Origin: Pohlia nutans
Lineage: Eukaryota > Streptophyta > Bryopsida > Bryales > Mniaceae
Assembly (NCBI GenBank): GCA_022496805.1
Contig: CM040103.1
Location: 514,001-578,000, forward strand
Length of the DNA stretch: 64,000 nt
Direction of reading: 5' to 3'
This document shows, in pieces, positions 35,540 to 48,482 of this stretch (its first letter is position 1; every line of letters starts with the position of its first letter). The notes under the pieces are model-generated. The model ran no database searches and was not told the origin of the DNA. It was given only the letters and a program-made list of their open reading frames with translations. The position numbers were made by a program, and so were the translations under genes.

Positions 35540-36770
35540 CCTCGATGGATTTCAGCGCGGAACAGTCGAGTGAGACAAAAGTGAGTTGTATTGTATAATA
35601 GATTTTTTTTGAACTGCATTCCTCAAAATATGTAAAATAATGGTATGTATGCTGAAACTTGCTGCATAAACCCTTTAGTGCCTCGGTAACCGCTAAGTGG
35701 TCACTAGATCATCAGAAAATGAAATGTTGTAAAGTCTGTGAACCATTTCAGTCCAGTGTTTGAAGTTCGAATGTGTAACTTTTGATTCTGGAGATGATGC
35801 AAAAAGAAAATTTAGAATCCGACTTTCCTAGATATCTAAATACCTATGTACAAAACACCAAAATACAGCAAATACTTACAAATACAGCAAATACTTACAA
35901 ATACAGCGTATGTACTATGTTGTATTTCTAGAGATTGGAATTTTATTATCTTGTTTTTCTTTTTGGATTGTGTTCTCTTGTTCATGTTCCATTAGTGAAT
36001 GTATTCCGATCTTGATCAATGTATCAACTGCTTTCTTATTCTAACGTATAAATTATTGTTCTAAATCGTACATGGATAAGTCACATTCACTTATGAAATT
36101 CACAATAATTATGTATGAGTCCGTTCTTGACATGAAAGATTGCAATGGAGAGGTGGTAGCACTGGTCATTGCTGAACATCTTTACTTTCATATTTAAAAT
36201 CTTTAACCCAAATCCTATTTAACCTCAAAGTCACACCCCCAAAACTTCATTTTGGATTGAGCATTATATTGTTCACAGACACACTATGATCTTCCAATCC
36301 AAGGGTCCGATCTTACCACGTTCAACCAACACTTATTTCACTAAGCCATGCTTACATTTATACGGTTGTATACTACTAATAGTATCCATACTTTCAACAG
36401 AGAAAGTTTTAAAAAAATATCTCCCAGAATTGTGGTTTCTCCAGAACCACTCTGGGCACTAAAGGGTTAATACACTGTCTAGCACTAACAACCATTCACG
36501 TGAATCAGGGACAATGGAAAGGACACGAGTTGCACCCCTCTTTGCAATGACAATGGCTCCACCATTCTGTCCGCCTTGCGCACTAGACTCATCACAATTC
36601 CATGTGCAAGGAGAGTACTGGTACTGGCTAGAAAAGGACTCCAAATTATCATACATGCTACTCACATTCTGAACGCACAGTCGCTTGGCCCGAACAGTTT
36701 CCAGAGCCTGGGATACTCGCAAAGTCAGCTGCAGATGGCGCTTCATCCGCCACTGCATCCATCCTAGCTA
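35540..36770 (-). pseudogene. Decayed pogo-type (DDE_1) transposase, split by a TTAA-flanked MITE
   Basis: The minus-strand frame 36459-36758 encodes a stretch with ETVRAKRLCVQNV, YSPCTWNCDESSAQGG, NGGAIVIAKRGATRV and IVPDSREWLLVL, the order and spacing of the pogo/Tigger transposase catalytic core, where the Asp of NCDES is the first catalytic residue. The frame then meets TTAA at 36467-36470 and a 796-bp foreign insert. On the other side (below 35670) the family sequence resumes as (CIN)AAS and IPLFYIF followed by an in-frame stop, then decays. Not functional. The termini of the original element were not identified; the Tigger-type MITE at 34151 may belong to the same group. Confidence 0.8.
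35671..36466. mobile_element. piggyBac-like MITE (796 bp) inside the pogo transposase
   Basis: Left end CCCTTTAGTGCCTCGG, right end (reverse complement) CCCTTTAGTGCCCAGA: the first 12 bases are identical. The right flank is TTAA (36467-36470) and the left flank is a mutated copy (TAAA, 35667-35670). Removing the element and one flank restores the conserved transposase motif CINAA in frame. The interior is AT-rich and shares a segment with the element at 60197 (CTATTTAAC...AAGTCACAC...CCCCCAAAA). No coding capacity. A short tandem array with an ACAAATACAGCAAATACTT unit lies at about 35869-35925. Confidence 0.85.
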
Positions 36771-37323
36771 GCTCACCCGGGGATACCATTTTTGAAAGGA
36801 GTACATCTGGACAATATTATTTTGTATACTTTCATCTTAAGTGTCGTTGGAGACAGAGTGACAGACCCTAGCCCCGTTCGTTTGCATATGTTAATTAGTC
36901 ACTCGACTGTTTGTTCCTCCTCGATTTGCAGGACTCAAGACCCCTTGTGCTCCACACTTCCGGGTAGTTCTCACCCCATAGCTCTAGTCACGCAAAAAGG
37001 AGTACAGTATACGGAAATTTTTGTTTGTCTAATTGATGTTCATGCCATCGTCAATTGCTGCCATCGCACGTTCGTTACAGGTCTGCATCAATCCACAATC
37101 CATTTCTTCCTTTACTACGTACTGTAGGCCTTCTCTGGCAAGTGCTAGCCGATGTCTGACTCCACTTGTTCTGTTGCAGGTTGCTGATAATTATCGTCCT
37201 GTGTGAAAAGAACATGCATAAGCAAGATCCACGGGGCGGTCAATTGCAATAATGTCTCGAATGACAGGTTCTAGTTCATGAATGTGCAAGTAGTGAATAT
37301 ACTTTGGTTATGCAAAACCACCT
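36771..37323. other. Spacer
   Basis: No gene or clear repeat recognised between the decayed transposase and the next TTAA-flanked element. Confidence 0.5.
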
Positions 37324-37327
37324 TTAA

Positions 37328-37896
37328 CCCCTAAACGTCCTCACCTATGTCCAGTTTATGCAGTTTTGCAAAGATGCATTATAAAATGCATTTAATATGA
37401 ATATTTAGAACTTGATGTATGAATAAAAGTTATACATTTTGAATTTTAGATTCTATCTATACGGTTAGATCTATGATTGCTATCACTAATCTTTTTCTAT
37501 AAATTTTGAAACATAAAATAAAAAATTATTTTGAAATTCAATTACGAATAAGATATTGACAATATGTGGATGAAATTTGTTGTGATGGGTTATAATGTAG
37601 TACTCTAGGTGTAGTGATTTTTGGGGATTTTTTGGATGCTTGATTTTATGAGTTTATTTTTGGAAGAACACTTTTAGACCAAAATCTTCAAAATTTTGGG
37701 TGAAACACTGCAACACAAAATGAGGCATAATTTTTTCAAAAATTGTTTCCTTTTCGATCAGATCACACATACACGAAGCTAACTTCCCATAAAAAATTCA
37801 GTAAAAAAATCACACCACAAAAAGTGCATGACGGAAGAGATAATACGGATGAAATCTGTACATCATGCAAAATATGCATGGTTGGGCAGTTAGGGG
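37328..37896. mobile_element. piggyBac-like MITE (569 bp), TTAA on both sides
   Basis: TTAA at 37324-37327 and 37897-37900. Left end CCCCTAAACGTCC, right end (reverse complement) CCCCTAACTGCCC, so the inverted repeat is short and imperfect beyond seven bases. The right half is homologous, in inverse orientation, to the left part of the element at 47056 (shared GTTAGCTTCRTRTATG...TGTGTGATCYGAT). Interior AT-rich, non-coding. Confidence 0.8.
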
Positions 37897-37900
37897 TTAA

Positions 37901-38364
37901 ACTGATACCGTAGTACCATAGCAGGTTCGTCCTAAAATAATTCTAAAAATAAAAACGTAAAAATTAGAAAATTCTAAAGATAGAGAAACGAAAATAGAAT
38001 AAATTAGTTTTTGAAATATTTTGTTATTTCTAAGCTATTTAAGGTCATTTTTACTGATTTTTTTGCTAAAAAACGAAAATTGAGAAATTCAGTTTTCGAG
38101 AGGCGAATCTTATTTTTTTCAAAAAATATAAATATTCGTTCGCCATGTGGCGAACCTACTATGGTGTTACGGTAGCTTATATCCCCATTACAAAGAGTGA
38201 TGGTGTAGAAAATAACACGAGGAAAATCCAGGAACCATTAAAATAAAATAAAAATAATTAATATTTTCAACATGTGTAAAGCAACAACTGCTGATCACTG
38301 AATCATCAATCTGAAATTAGTAAATTGTGGAGACATGGCTGTAATTACCGAGATTGTAGGATCC
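37901..38364. other. AT-rich spacer between two TTAA elements
   Basis: No gene recognised. Confidence 0.5.
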
Positions 38365-38368
38365 TTAA

Positions 38369-39301
38369 CCCCTAAAGGACCATGCTCATTCCTAAAATTT
38401 TGTCACTTTCTTGTGATGCTTTCAGAAAGGCAATTGTATCTCTTGATTAGTATTCATGTAGAAAACTTCACCGTTGAAGTTCAAAAAGGACTTAGTCATG
38501 AGACTATACATCAATTTTCAGAACAATCTACCGTATATATTACATGATTATAAGGTTTGATCATATTAAGTCGATTTTCTGAGAGTTTTAAATAAAAACA
38601 ACAGGTCATTCATTGCAAACTTTCTCATAAATTTAAAAACCATGATTAGCGTTTGAAAGTTTAGGAGCATACAAAGATGTACTATATCTAGGTGTTCACA
38701 AAAAATGGTGTTCTAAAACTAAATACAACAACAATGATTGATTATCAAAGATTTATGTTTGGGTGAAGTGACTTGTTGGTGACTCGTTGGTGACTCATTG
38801 AGCCGGTGTTTGTGATTGTTATTAATTCTTACATTGCAAAAATGTTTTAAAGAATTCAAATATATATTTGGAATATTCCAAAATATTCCAGAATAATATA
38901 AAATATGTAGAAAAGATTCCAATTATTTTGAAAAGATTCCATTTAAAATATATTTAAACATTTCCCGTAATTATTTTATAGTGTTAATGATGCAGTAATG
39001 ACAAATGTTTTACATATTGGACACTTCTTTTTTTTTACAAATATGACGTCAAAGTGTGAAAACGCCCTCCAAGTCATCAACCGCTCTAACTACTTTGTCC
39101 CAAGTTCACCTACGTTGACATTTTAATTTTTTCCCGATGAATCAATCAACGTAATTGCAAATCTTGAAGGATTTTTGTGTTCTTGAAACAAACATGTTCA
39201 ATTCTTTAGTTAACATTGAGTCAAAATTATGAAATCCAAACAAATTATTAAAATAATGAAATTATTCGAGGACACAATGTGTCTACCTGGTCCTTTAGGG
39301 G
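38369..39301. mobile_element. piggyBac-like MITE (933 bp) with 14-bp perfect inverted repeats
   Basis: Intact TTAA at 38365-38368 and 39302-39305. Both ends read CCCCTAAAGGACCA inward, perfect over 14 bases. The interior is AT-rich with no coding frame. This is the cleanest pair of termini in the cluster. Confidence 0.88.
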
Positions 39302-39305
39302 TTAA

Positions 39306-42049
39306 GATCAAAGTTAGATTTCCTAAACTAAAAACGTACGGTTGACTTGCATATATGCGGCTTCATGAATTCCACTGTTGTTATTCTACAGTCTTAATTA
39401 ATTCAAATACCAAAAAAATTCACGGAAATGGGTCTTGTTTGCAATTGTGGCTAGATGACTATAGTTTGGTTCAGGGGACTATTTCGGAATTAGGTGCTTC
39501 GGCCTTAGCACATAGAAGCCCACCCGTTGTATTTCGTACTCGTGTATGGTGTGTTAGACATTGTATGCGAAGTGGAAATAGTTGACATCCTCAAGCGGTG
39601 ACCACATCTTCAGAACTAAGAGGATCCATGGCAAGCAGAGAATACGCAATTTGTAACAACCAGCTGCATCACCTATTCAACATGTCGGAAAGTAGTATCA
39701 CTGTGCAACTGTTCACACACCACGGTATGCTTCATGTTCACTCTATCCCATTGCATTTGCCACTCAACTTCTAGCTAGCTAATAATTTTGGCCTTAGGTA
39801 AGAAACGCATTAGCTAACTAAGGGAAGTCACTGTTAAGAATTTAGATAACTATCAGAGAAAAAATATTAATAGGGTATCTTCTATTCATTTGAGATAAAT
39901 ATTATAAATTTATACAAGTAATATAGGAAGTTTTAAAAACAATTTGGGAATATTATAGGAATATTCCTATAATATATATATGGAATATTCATGTAATATA
40001 TTTGGACTATACCCTAAATATACTATAAATATTAGAATATTCCAATTATTTCATAGCCCTCCGGCCATTAAATATCCTTTGTTTGCTCATACGAACCTAA
40101 AAATTAAAATCTGAGTGACTTCCCCAAGATTAGCTAATCCTTCATCTGCAACTTACACACAAGAAAGCATTCGTTCTTAGGATTACAGGTCGCCTCTCTT
40201 TACACTCGATCAATCACTGCTAGAAATGGTATTGCAAGCACCTACACTCATTTGCCTTTGCAACCAACCTGAATATGATCGGCAGGACCAAACATGTGTC
40301 GCATGCTATGCTCGGCACTCTCCATTCAGATTCATATCTAGGCATGTAACTCTCGATAACAATGTTAGCATGGACCATAGCCATCATGGCTTGCAAACAT
40401 TTCAGGGCATTGGTTTAAAGAAATGAAATTAAAACGGCACATTTTGCTATACTAGTCCGGTCGGGATGGAGATAAAGCCTTTATCATTGGAGATGCATGG
40501 TCTAGACACCTTTCAGCAACGGAAAAGAAAGTTTTGTAATACCGCTTGTAATCAATTTCCTCTTCCAAATCAAGTGACTGCTACGGACATTGGAAAGAAT
40601 TAGATCCTATATAGACAAAAATATGTTGCCAACACATGTCGTGCACACGGTGGGTATGTGTGCTGATGAGTTTGAACAAGGAACATCACTATATTAGGTT
40701 GAAATAAAAGCTCCCAAATACACAACACCAATTTTCATGCCTCTCACTCAATGCTTGATCGTAACTCTTAAGAAATGTCTCAACACCTATATTATTTCGC
40801 AATGGAGAAAGCTCCGAATTTGAGTAGAAAACACTCTAAAAACCTTTGAGAATTCAACAATAGATGTTTATTAAAATATACACGCTGACTAGTGGTTGCG
40901 CCATGTTTTGTTTGTCCACCGGTGCTTCCGGTCCATTCTTGAACTAGCAACCAGTGCAAATGAGTCACATTAGGTGCGTGCACTTGTTTTATTTCCTTTC
41001 TTTTCCGACTTGGTACAATACAAACTTTGTATACTTAGACTAGCACAAAATCTCATTTACAAATTCTTACAGAGCACAAATCCCTTGAATCTACTTTTGA
41101 TTGCGGAACTGTGTGGCACTCACATAAACACTCATTGTATAAAAATCCCACCTCAGGAAGACTTGGAGTTACTAAATGGTGATTGTACATCAGTTGCCTT
41201 CAAAATACGCTTAAATATGTTCACGTATGCCATTCTCAAAACATCCTAAATGGGTCAATTGAGCGTTCGTGTCTATCGGAAATGTTGGAATTGGTGTAAC
41301 TAAGTAGACAGTTAAAGTAATGTGATGGAAATTGAGTTATGGATATTGCAAATCTAGATCATTAGTAGATTTGAGGTAACTTCCAAGGTAGCATGTCTCA
41401 AATCTATGTTGGATCTACGTTTGTGATACAATACTCATATGTGTACCAAACCCAACACCAATTTTGATCCTAGTTGATTTTGACCTTTCTTATAAGATCA
41501 AGATTTTTGGGTTTAAAACAACCAATCTTATTGATCACATCCTAAAAAATGCAATCTAGAGAAGGCTAATTTTTATATCATCAAAATTAGTGAATATTTT
41601 TTTATGTGTTGGTCGTAGCTCCCAACGGATCTCACGTGCAAATTTTGATCAATGAATGAATTGAAACAATTCCATTCATGTAGGAATTGATTTTTCATCC
41701 ATTATTGTGTTAATTTTCTAACCTTTTTTCCATATAAAATTTAAAATATTTTCTTTGCAATCCAAATTGTTCAAGATTTCTTAAATAATCATCATAATTA
41801 AGTCTTTAGATTACAAATTTTTAAAACATCTTCAAAAATGATTAATATTCAATGCCACAGAAAAGGACTAGAGTAAAGGGCCTCCCAAGAAGACACCAAA
41901 ACATGCAGCTGTAAACAAGCCACAAGACTGAGCAAATGGTGGTTCAGTGGGAAAGATGGGTGGATCAACGGGTCAGAGGACGAGTCATGCCAACGAGAGA
42001 ATAGGAGGGCCAATCTTCTTCATCGGCTAGACAAAACCCTAAACCCAAT
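39306..42049. other. AT-rich spacer with diverged dispersed repeats
   Basis: No gene recognised. A segment near 39820-39930 (GGAAGTCACTGTTAAGAATTT...TTATACAA) has a diverged relative near 43085-43180 (GGAGGTCACTGTCAAGATTTT...TTATACAA), indicating an unclassified dispersed repeat. Confidence 0.4.
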
Positions 42050-42394
42050 ATTCAAAGCATGGATTGACGGGAAATTTTAGCCATGATAACTAGACTTCAA
42101 GAAAAACCCAACTAAATAATTGCTATTGAAAACGGTCATGGGATGATGGAGATACAAGCCCCTGAAGTTGCAGCCATCAAAATACACAAAAACTATCCAA
42201 AACAAAGATACTTACTTTCAAATGATCACCAAAAATTCAATGCATCTTAGATTGATTTGAAATTGTCACCACACATTCCATACATCATCTAGTTTGTGTT
42301 CCTAAAATTTTATTAAGATTGGACACGTTTTGCAAAAGTTACAGCTCTTCAAAGGTGAATGTACCCAAAATACGAACATCAGGACAGTTAGGGG
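42050..42394 (-). mobile_element. Truncated piggyBac-like element, same subfamily as 60197
   Basis: The right flank is TTAA (42395-42398); read inward on the minus strand it begins CCCCTAACTGTCCTGATG. The reverse complement of about 42050-42394 matches the first 350 bp of the element at 60197 (shared GGTACATTCACCTT, GGGGCTTGTATCTCC, TCTAGTTATCATGG). The other end was not found, so it is truncated or diverged. Confidence 0.75.
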
Positions 42395-42398
42395 TTAA

Positions 42399-45246
42399 TC
42401 ATCATGTCATGGAAAATTTAAAAACGGTCATTGCAAAAGCTAACATGACGTGTAATGTTCAATCATACATGCATGAATTACATCATGGGATAAAAAGTCT
42501 TTAATGACTTTGTAAATGAAAAATAAAAAGCTGAGGTTTTCTATCAATTCATTTAGTACTTGTTGTAAATTCATACAATAGGTTTAATTTTTTAATACAT
42601 TTTTTCATATATACCTACATTTCTCTATTTTTTACAAGTGAATTTTTTTTTGTATATTTTGGGTTGTACTGGTAAAGTTTTGTATTTTAAAAGGGTTAAT
42701 AAACGCATGTGTTGCCAACGTTTAATAAAAACTGCACACCTCCGGTCTAAAACACAAACATTCTCTATACAAAAATGCATCTCTAAATCTAGGAAAAAGA
42801 TTGTACATGAAAATTTACAGCTAAATTTTTTCTATGTTCAGATATGTGAAAACTAATAACTTAAGAAAAATATATTAAAGAAATTTTTAGATTCATTTGA
42901 ATATTTTTAAGATCTAAAGCTAAGATTACATTATTATTGATAATATACATTTTTATTATATTTAATTAATTTTGTATAAAAAAATTCATAGATTTTATTT
43001 TTGAATATGCTCAAAAATGAATAATTAGTTAGGCACAAATTCTTTTGAATTTTTAGATATATAACTAAATACCAACCATTTTCCCCGGGGAGGTCACTGT
43101 CAAGATTTTATTAAACCGCGTGAGAAAAATATAGGGTACATTTAATTCATTGGAGCAAAAATTTATACAAATTTTAGAGATACCATAGCTTGGATGAAAT
43201 GGCCTATACGGTATTATATCTAAAGTAGGGTAGTTGAAAAGTATAGGTAGTATTCTATTTTTATTAATAAAGTAGGATCTTAAATATTTAGAGGAACAAA
43301 GAATTTATGTGAGTTCTAATGAAAATCCTTAGATTGAATGAGAATTGCCTCAATTGACTAAAAATAGTCGAAGTTAGCCAAGGCCTAGGAATGAACCACA
43401 AATGAAGGTTGAATTATTTGGCTTCATGGGAAAATGTCCTCATGATGAATTTGAGCATCAAGTGACCAATGAGATTCACAAGGCTAAGGTGGGGTGGTAG
43501 TGCTGCATGCTTCCTCTCACAACACGCATTTCTCACTTAAACCTACCATCCAACATTTTAGGCACCAAGCACAGTCGTTACTCTTTAAAAGTTACGTTCA
43601 TGTTTTGTTGTCGTTTTGTTGTGTCCGATTAACTTCAATTTATACCGAAATTTCAGGATTTTGATAAATGGTCCAGTTTATAAATAAAATAGGGTCTATA
43701 AAATAACTTAATGGTGGAAATTATATTTACCTGTAGGGTGTTGAAAAATACTTCAAAGTATCATTTTATCTACTAATAGGGTGAAAATTATTTAAGAAAT
43801 TTAGATAAATAGCCCACTTATAATTAACCCCCGACCGCACGTGGTTTACAAAAGTATGTAGTATGTAACCTCCCCGTGCCATTTTCCAATCAAAATTTGG
43901 CCATAAATTTGTTAAATTGGTATTTAAATGAAGGTTTTGAAATCCAAAAAGTAAATTATTTTTAGGAATTAAAATTTTATTATATAGTTGGTACTTATAT
44001 GATTCTAAAAGTTGTTTTATTTCATTTTTCATTATATCAATGTTATTTAGTTTTGGACTTATTCATTTAAAACTCAACAATTGAGACAAAGTGCACAATT
44101 ATGTAGTAAGATGCATCAAAAATGTCTACGATAGTGTATGTTGAAAATGATGATTACAATGTGCATTTTTGCTTAATTGATTTGGTTGCAATGGTTTTTC
44201 CATAAAAATAGTGCACGAGAGTAACCTAAGTCATGTAGTAAGTTAAAAAGAGAAGAAAAGGTATAAAAAGAGATCATTTATCTTGAACCCCTTCCAATCT
44301 ATCAATATTCATCTTGCCATCTATGCCCATGTTTTCCTACAAGGCACAATCTTTTCAAGAAGATTGAACTAACATTAAATCAATACCAACAATATTCAAA
44401 GGCTTTAATTGGTGATTAATATGCTTTAGTTAGTATGCTCAATCAAAGGTCTTTACATAAGCAGTTAAAACCTTTTGTGCATTCAATTAAAACCCTTGAT
44501 GCTTTTAGAAGGAAATAAAGAGGGAGGAAGATGGGAGTCGATTTTCGGTTTAGGATGTGGAATTAGAATATTAGAGCATGACTGGGGTGTTCAAAACCAA
44601 CTCTATCTATACCTCCCTATCTGATTCAATAGCTGCAACCATACGAGAAAGAGCATAATTCAATTATATGTAGGATTTAAACATTTGTACAAAAGTTGTA
44701 GAGTGAAAGGTTGCAACTCTCTCAATTCAACCATTATCCCTTCCTTGGAAATGAGAGCACAATTGGTAGCAATACGAGAATAATTCTCTTACATGCTCCT
44801 CCTCCTAGGGTCTTGTATTGTGTTGAAATTGTTTTTAAAATCCTTTCTTTAGAAATACTTAAGTAGTGATATGCCTAGTTGAAATTTTATGATTGTGGGT
44901 GATGACCTAGCTGTTGATAGTTTCATTATAAGCATCTTGAAGAAAGTCATGATGTTGGTTTGTGACTAAGATTAAATGGATTTTCAAATAGTTTTCTTCA
45001 CTCTTTCCTCTACGTCAGGTATATTAGAATGTTAAAAGAAATTATACAATATGTGATAGATTTTTAAATTGTTAGTGACGTATATAAATGAAGGAGCCAT
45101 TTAAGGCCGCGATTAAAAAAAACTGATGTCCTAAAACTATATTTAATGATGTGTTACAAGCATTGAAAAATATCTTCAATCACTTAAAGATATTGACTTA
45201 AATCACATTACTCTCGGAGCAATAGCAAGACCTTTATTTCAGAAAA
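42399..45246. other. AT-rich spacer
   Basis: No gene recognised. Contains the relative of the 39.8 kb dispersed repeat (near 43085-43180), a GGGTTAA site (42693-42699) and a TTAACCCCCGACCG site (43824), both without partners. Confidence 0.4.
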
Positions 45247-46421
45247 ATGGCTTCAAGTTGGTGTCAGAAGGCAACATCACTAGTTGTGTTTGGATTGATG
45301 GGTATCACCGGCACTACCCTTTATGATGACTACCTCATCTTCAAGCAATGCAGCACGTATGTGGCTATGTACTAACAACAAAATTCTAGAATGACTTAAA
45401 CAAGAATATATTATTTAACATGAATTTATAATTTGTATAAATGCAATGCTTTATTGATGCCTCTCGTAAAGTTTATGTTTGAAATTCTATTCCAAATAGT
45501 ACCCTCAAACCTTTTTAATTGCACATTGAGTAACGTCAAAATCTCTCATGTTAATAGATCTCATTCAACAACTTCCACGTGTCAAATAAAGGCAAGTTCA
45601 TTGCAGACGATTGGATCTAACATTCACTTGAGTTTCTAGTAGTTTGTGTGATTTTTTAGGGAATCAATAGCCATTGTGCCTAGAATAGGCACTTTCAATT
45701 TATAATGTTTTGTATAAAGCTCTATTGAGTTAATAAGCTTAGGAAAAATAATGATGGTAATTATAATAATAATAATCTATTTGCAATTGGCTGACAGTAA
45801 AGCCATTGCAAAAGCACGCAATGATCAACGCCTTACAATGATGATCGGAGAGTACATTGATCAAGGGCCATGGTATGAATGTAATATGATAACGGCCCAT
45901 GAAGGGCATTCAACAACTTGTAGTTTCCCCATACATGGCACCCATGGCTCTGCAAAATTGCAAGTTCGAGCTGTCCGCTACGAAGGTAAGCACTTATTAG
46001 AAATGATTCAATTTGCCTACATTAATTTATGAAAACATTAAATTGATTGACACTATAACTCTCATATAGTGATATATTAATAGCGTAATGAACCAAGATA
46101 GATCAATTAGAGTAATTATTATTATTATTATTATTATTTCTATAATAAAAAAACGTATCATATATATATATAGGACATTCATTTTGAGGGAGTTAATGCA
46201 CCAACACTTACATGAGAAAATATTCTTAATTAAAGGATTCACTGCTTGGATATAACTTAAATTATAATTACATGTGGTGGAGAAGGACAGAGAGACTGAG
46301 TTCGCAATTTTACTACGTGTGGCCTGGCCAAGGACAATGGGAGATGTTGGTGTTGGAAGCACTCATTCGCCAACCCAACAAGGAAGATACCATTTGCATT
46401 GACTTGCTGCAAAATCCTTAG
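45247..46421 (+). CDS. COA1-like protein (putative cytochrome c oxidase assembly factor)
   Basis: Small membrane protein resembling the plant COA1 family of inner-mitochondrial-membrane oxidase assembly factors (recognised by eye). Exon 1 45247-45356: MASSWCQKATSLVVFGLMGI with a hydrophobic anchor and YDDYLIFKQCS. Exon 2 45798-45985: AIAKARNDQRL, IGEYIDQGPWYECNM, HSTTCSFPIHGTHGSAKLQV. Exon 3 to TAG 46419-46421: WWRRTERLSSQFYYVWPGQG and WEMLVLEALIRQP. Exons 1-2 join in phase. Exon 2 ends in phase 1, but the nearest acceptor (AG at 46234-46235) gives exon 3 in phase 0, so the last junction does not close. That means either an unseen acceptor, a sequence error, or early decay. Family proteins are about 150-180 residues; this model gives about 160. 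Confidence 0.65.
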
Positions 46422-47055
46422 ATGATGCTTTACTAGCTCCCTTACCACAAAATGTCAAGTTGGAACATCCATTTCCATCACTTTACTACTAGAAGAGTAA
46501 GTGTCCTAAATAATAATAGTAATAAAAATTTCTTATTATCTTATATGGTCACTTTGAATGTATAGATTTGGATGATGGATTAACATAGCTCTGTTATTGG
46601 AGCCAAGTGGAACTATACGCCACGAAAGGGCTTCCACCTTGTCATTACGTGTCAATCAAAATAAATGTTGAACACTTTACTAAATTAGTTATATGTCTTT
46701 AATGTATAATTAGTTGGTATTAACCTAATATGGGTAAATGATAGAAGTGTGAATCTACCAAAATGTCTGCCCAAAGCCTGCCTAGTTTTTAGGTTGCAAC
46801 TACAATTCCAATTTTTTTTTAATATTTATGTTATATAGAGGGAATTAAATATAGAACTTTATGAGAGTGGTACCTATCACTACAATCTATTACTTGCATT
46901 TGGCAATCATGTCTTGACATTTGTCTTGTAAGAACAATCTAGCACAAGATCCAAGACAATCTTAGATGGATAAAAATATCATTGTATGTGGTAAGGAGAG
47001 GCGTCAAAAATCATACAACATTCAGAATATGAACGTTGGCACGTCAAAAGGTTAT
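46422..47055. other. AT-rich spacer
   Basis: 3' flank of the COA1-like gene; nothing else recognised. Confidence 0.45.
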
Positions 47056-47921
47056 CCCCTAACTGCCTAACCAGGCGTTTTTGACGTGAGGTACAAAATT
47101 GAAATTCGTTTTCTCATCCATCATGAACTATTTACAAGTAATAGAATACTACAAAAGTCTACAGCAAGATAGCTTCATATATGCCGTGTGTGATCCGATT
47201 AGAAAGGGGATGATTTGTAAAATTTATATGTTTCATTTCATGCCACACATTTCCACCAAAAAATTCTAAGATTAGATGTACTAGTTTGCCTTGTGTCAAA
47301 CATCAGCCTTTTTGGTCTTTTTGGTCGACTACGTATGTGTGTTCAACTATTTGTGATTGACTGCTCCGGCAATTTTGTTCAAGAATGCTAGGCACCTATA
47401 CAATAATTCTGGACGCTAGATGATTTCTGACACATACCTTCACCACATACTAAGATGTTTTTCATTCATCCAAAATTCTCTTGATTCTTTTGTTAGTTGA
47501 CTATCATTTGTACAGTATGAATCTTCAAAATAAGATAACGTGAATTTTTAAAAATAACAAAAGTGGTTTATGTCAAGTTTCATTCTTAGTTCAAAAAGTG
47601 AGACCTTAAACATGTTTTTTCATAATAAGTAGAATCAAATAATGGAAACCATACCATCTTGTAGTGCATGTTATTCCAATTTCATTAAAATATTTTTTAA
47701 TTTTTCTGTGTTAATTTTGGATTTAAAATTGAATTTCAAGAGAAAACCTTGCAAAATTAATTAAAAAATATTGATAATAAATATGATGAATCCAACCGTA
47801 CAGATATTGCTTTCACACTGACAATTACAACTTTGCTGTGTACATCAACTCCATTTTGAGTTTTCATCAAACATTTTATGCCGAATCTTTGAAAACAGTG
47901 TTAAACCGGGACATAAGAGGG
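47056..47921. mobile_element. piggyBac-like MITE (866 bp, right end provisional)
   Basis: Left end CCCCTAACTGCCTAACC preceded by TTAT (a one-base change from TTAA, 47052-47055); right end GGGACATAAGAGGG plus TTAA (47922-47925). The left 180 bp align with the reverse complement of the element at 37328, and the right end shares CYGGGACATA with that element's left end. Another possible right end (AGGCACGGGG plus TTAA, 48231-48234) lies further on and may belong to a different copy. Interior non-coding. Confidence 0.7.
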
Positions 47922-47925
47922 TTAA

Positions 47926-48482
47926 TTATCCCATTTTTACTCAGAAGTAAAAGCAAATCATTTACGTTTCATGTTTTCACTCTTATTCTGGACATATTTT
48001 CCACTACTTCCAAGACACTGTCAAACTGATCTCACATATTCTCATTGTTCCATGACCTCACCCTGAGGCCACAAGACTTGATATGACCTACGATTCTATC
48101 ACAAGTCTCAAAGTTCACAAGATATGCTAGACTTGCCCTAACTAAATCTTTATTTCAGGGTTGAATCAATGATTACTACATATAGTTCAAGAATAAATGG
48201 GGTGCTCAAATACACTTAAGAGGCACGGGGTTAATGCCGTGCACTCTGACTATGGCGTTCAAATTGATCACAAGAATAGAAACTAAATTTGTGGTATAAT
48301 GCACTAGTCTACCTTGAACTCACTGCAACATCAACAAATCGTCCATGACGATTCAAGTAATGGAAGGCATGGCAACGAAACGAAATTGCCAATCTCAAGT
48401 CTGTTAAGTTCGTTCCAGTGCCTAGCTCATTACAACTTCGGCTTACATTGTTATCTAAGTCAGTGGTAGGTTAAGTTGATAG
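47926..48482. other. Spacer and 3' flank of the UK-CYTH gene, with one solo TTAA terminus
   Basis: AGGCACGGGG followed by TTAA at 48231-48234 resembles the termini at 35671 (CCCTTTAGTGCCTC). The rest should include the 3' UTR of the minus-strand gene ending at 48483. Confidence 0.45.

Noticed and set aside
42693..42699. GGGTTAA as a right-hand end
   Set aside because: Internal sequence (TTTTAAAATAC) does not match any family terminus and no left end is available.
43824..43840. TTAACCCCCGACCG as another piggyBac-like end
   Set aside because: Sequence after CCCC departs from the family and no partner end was found.
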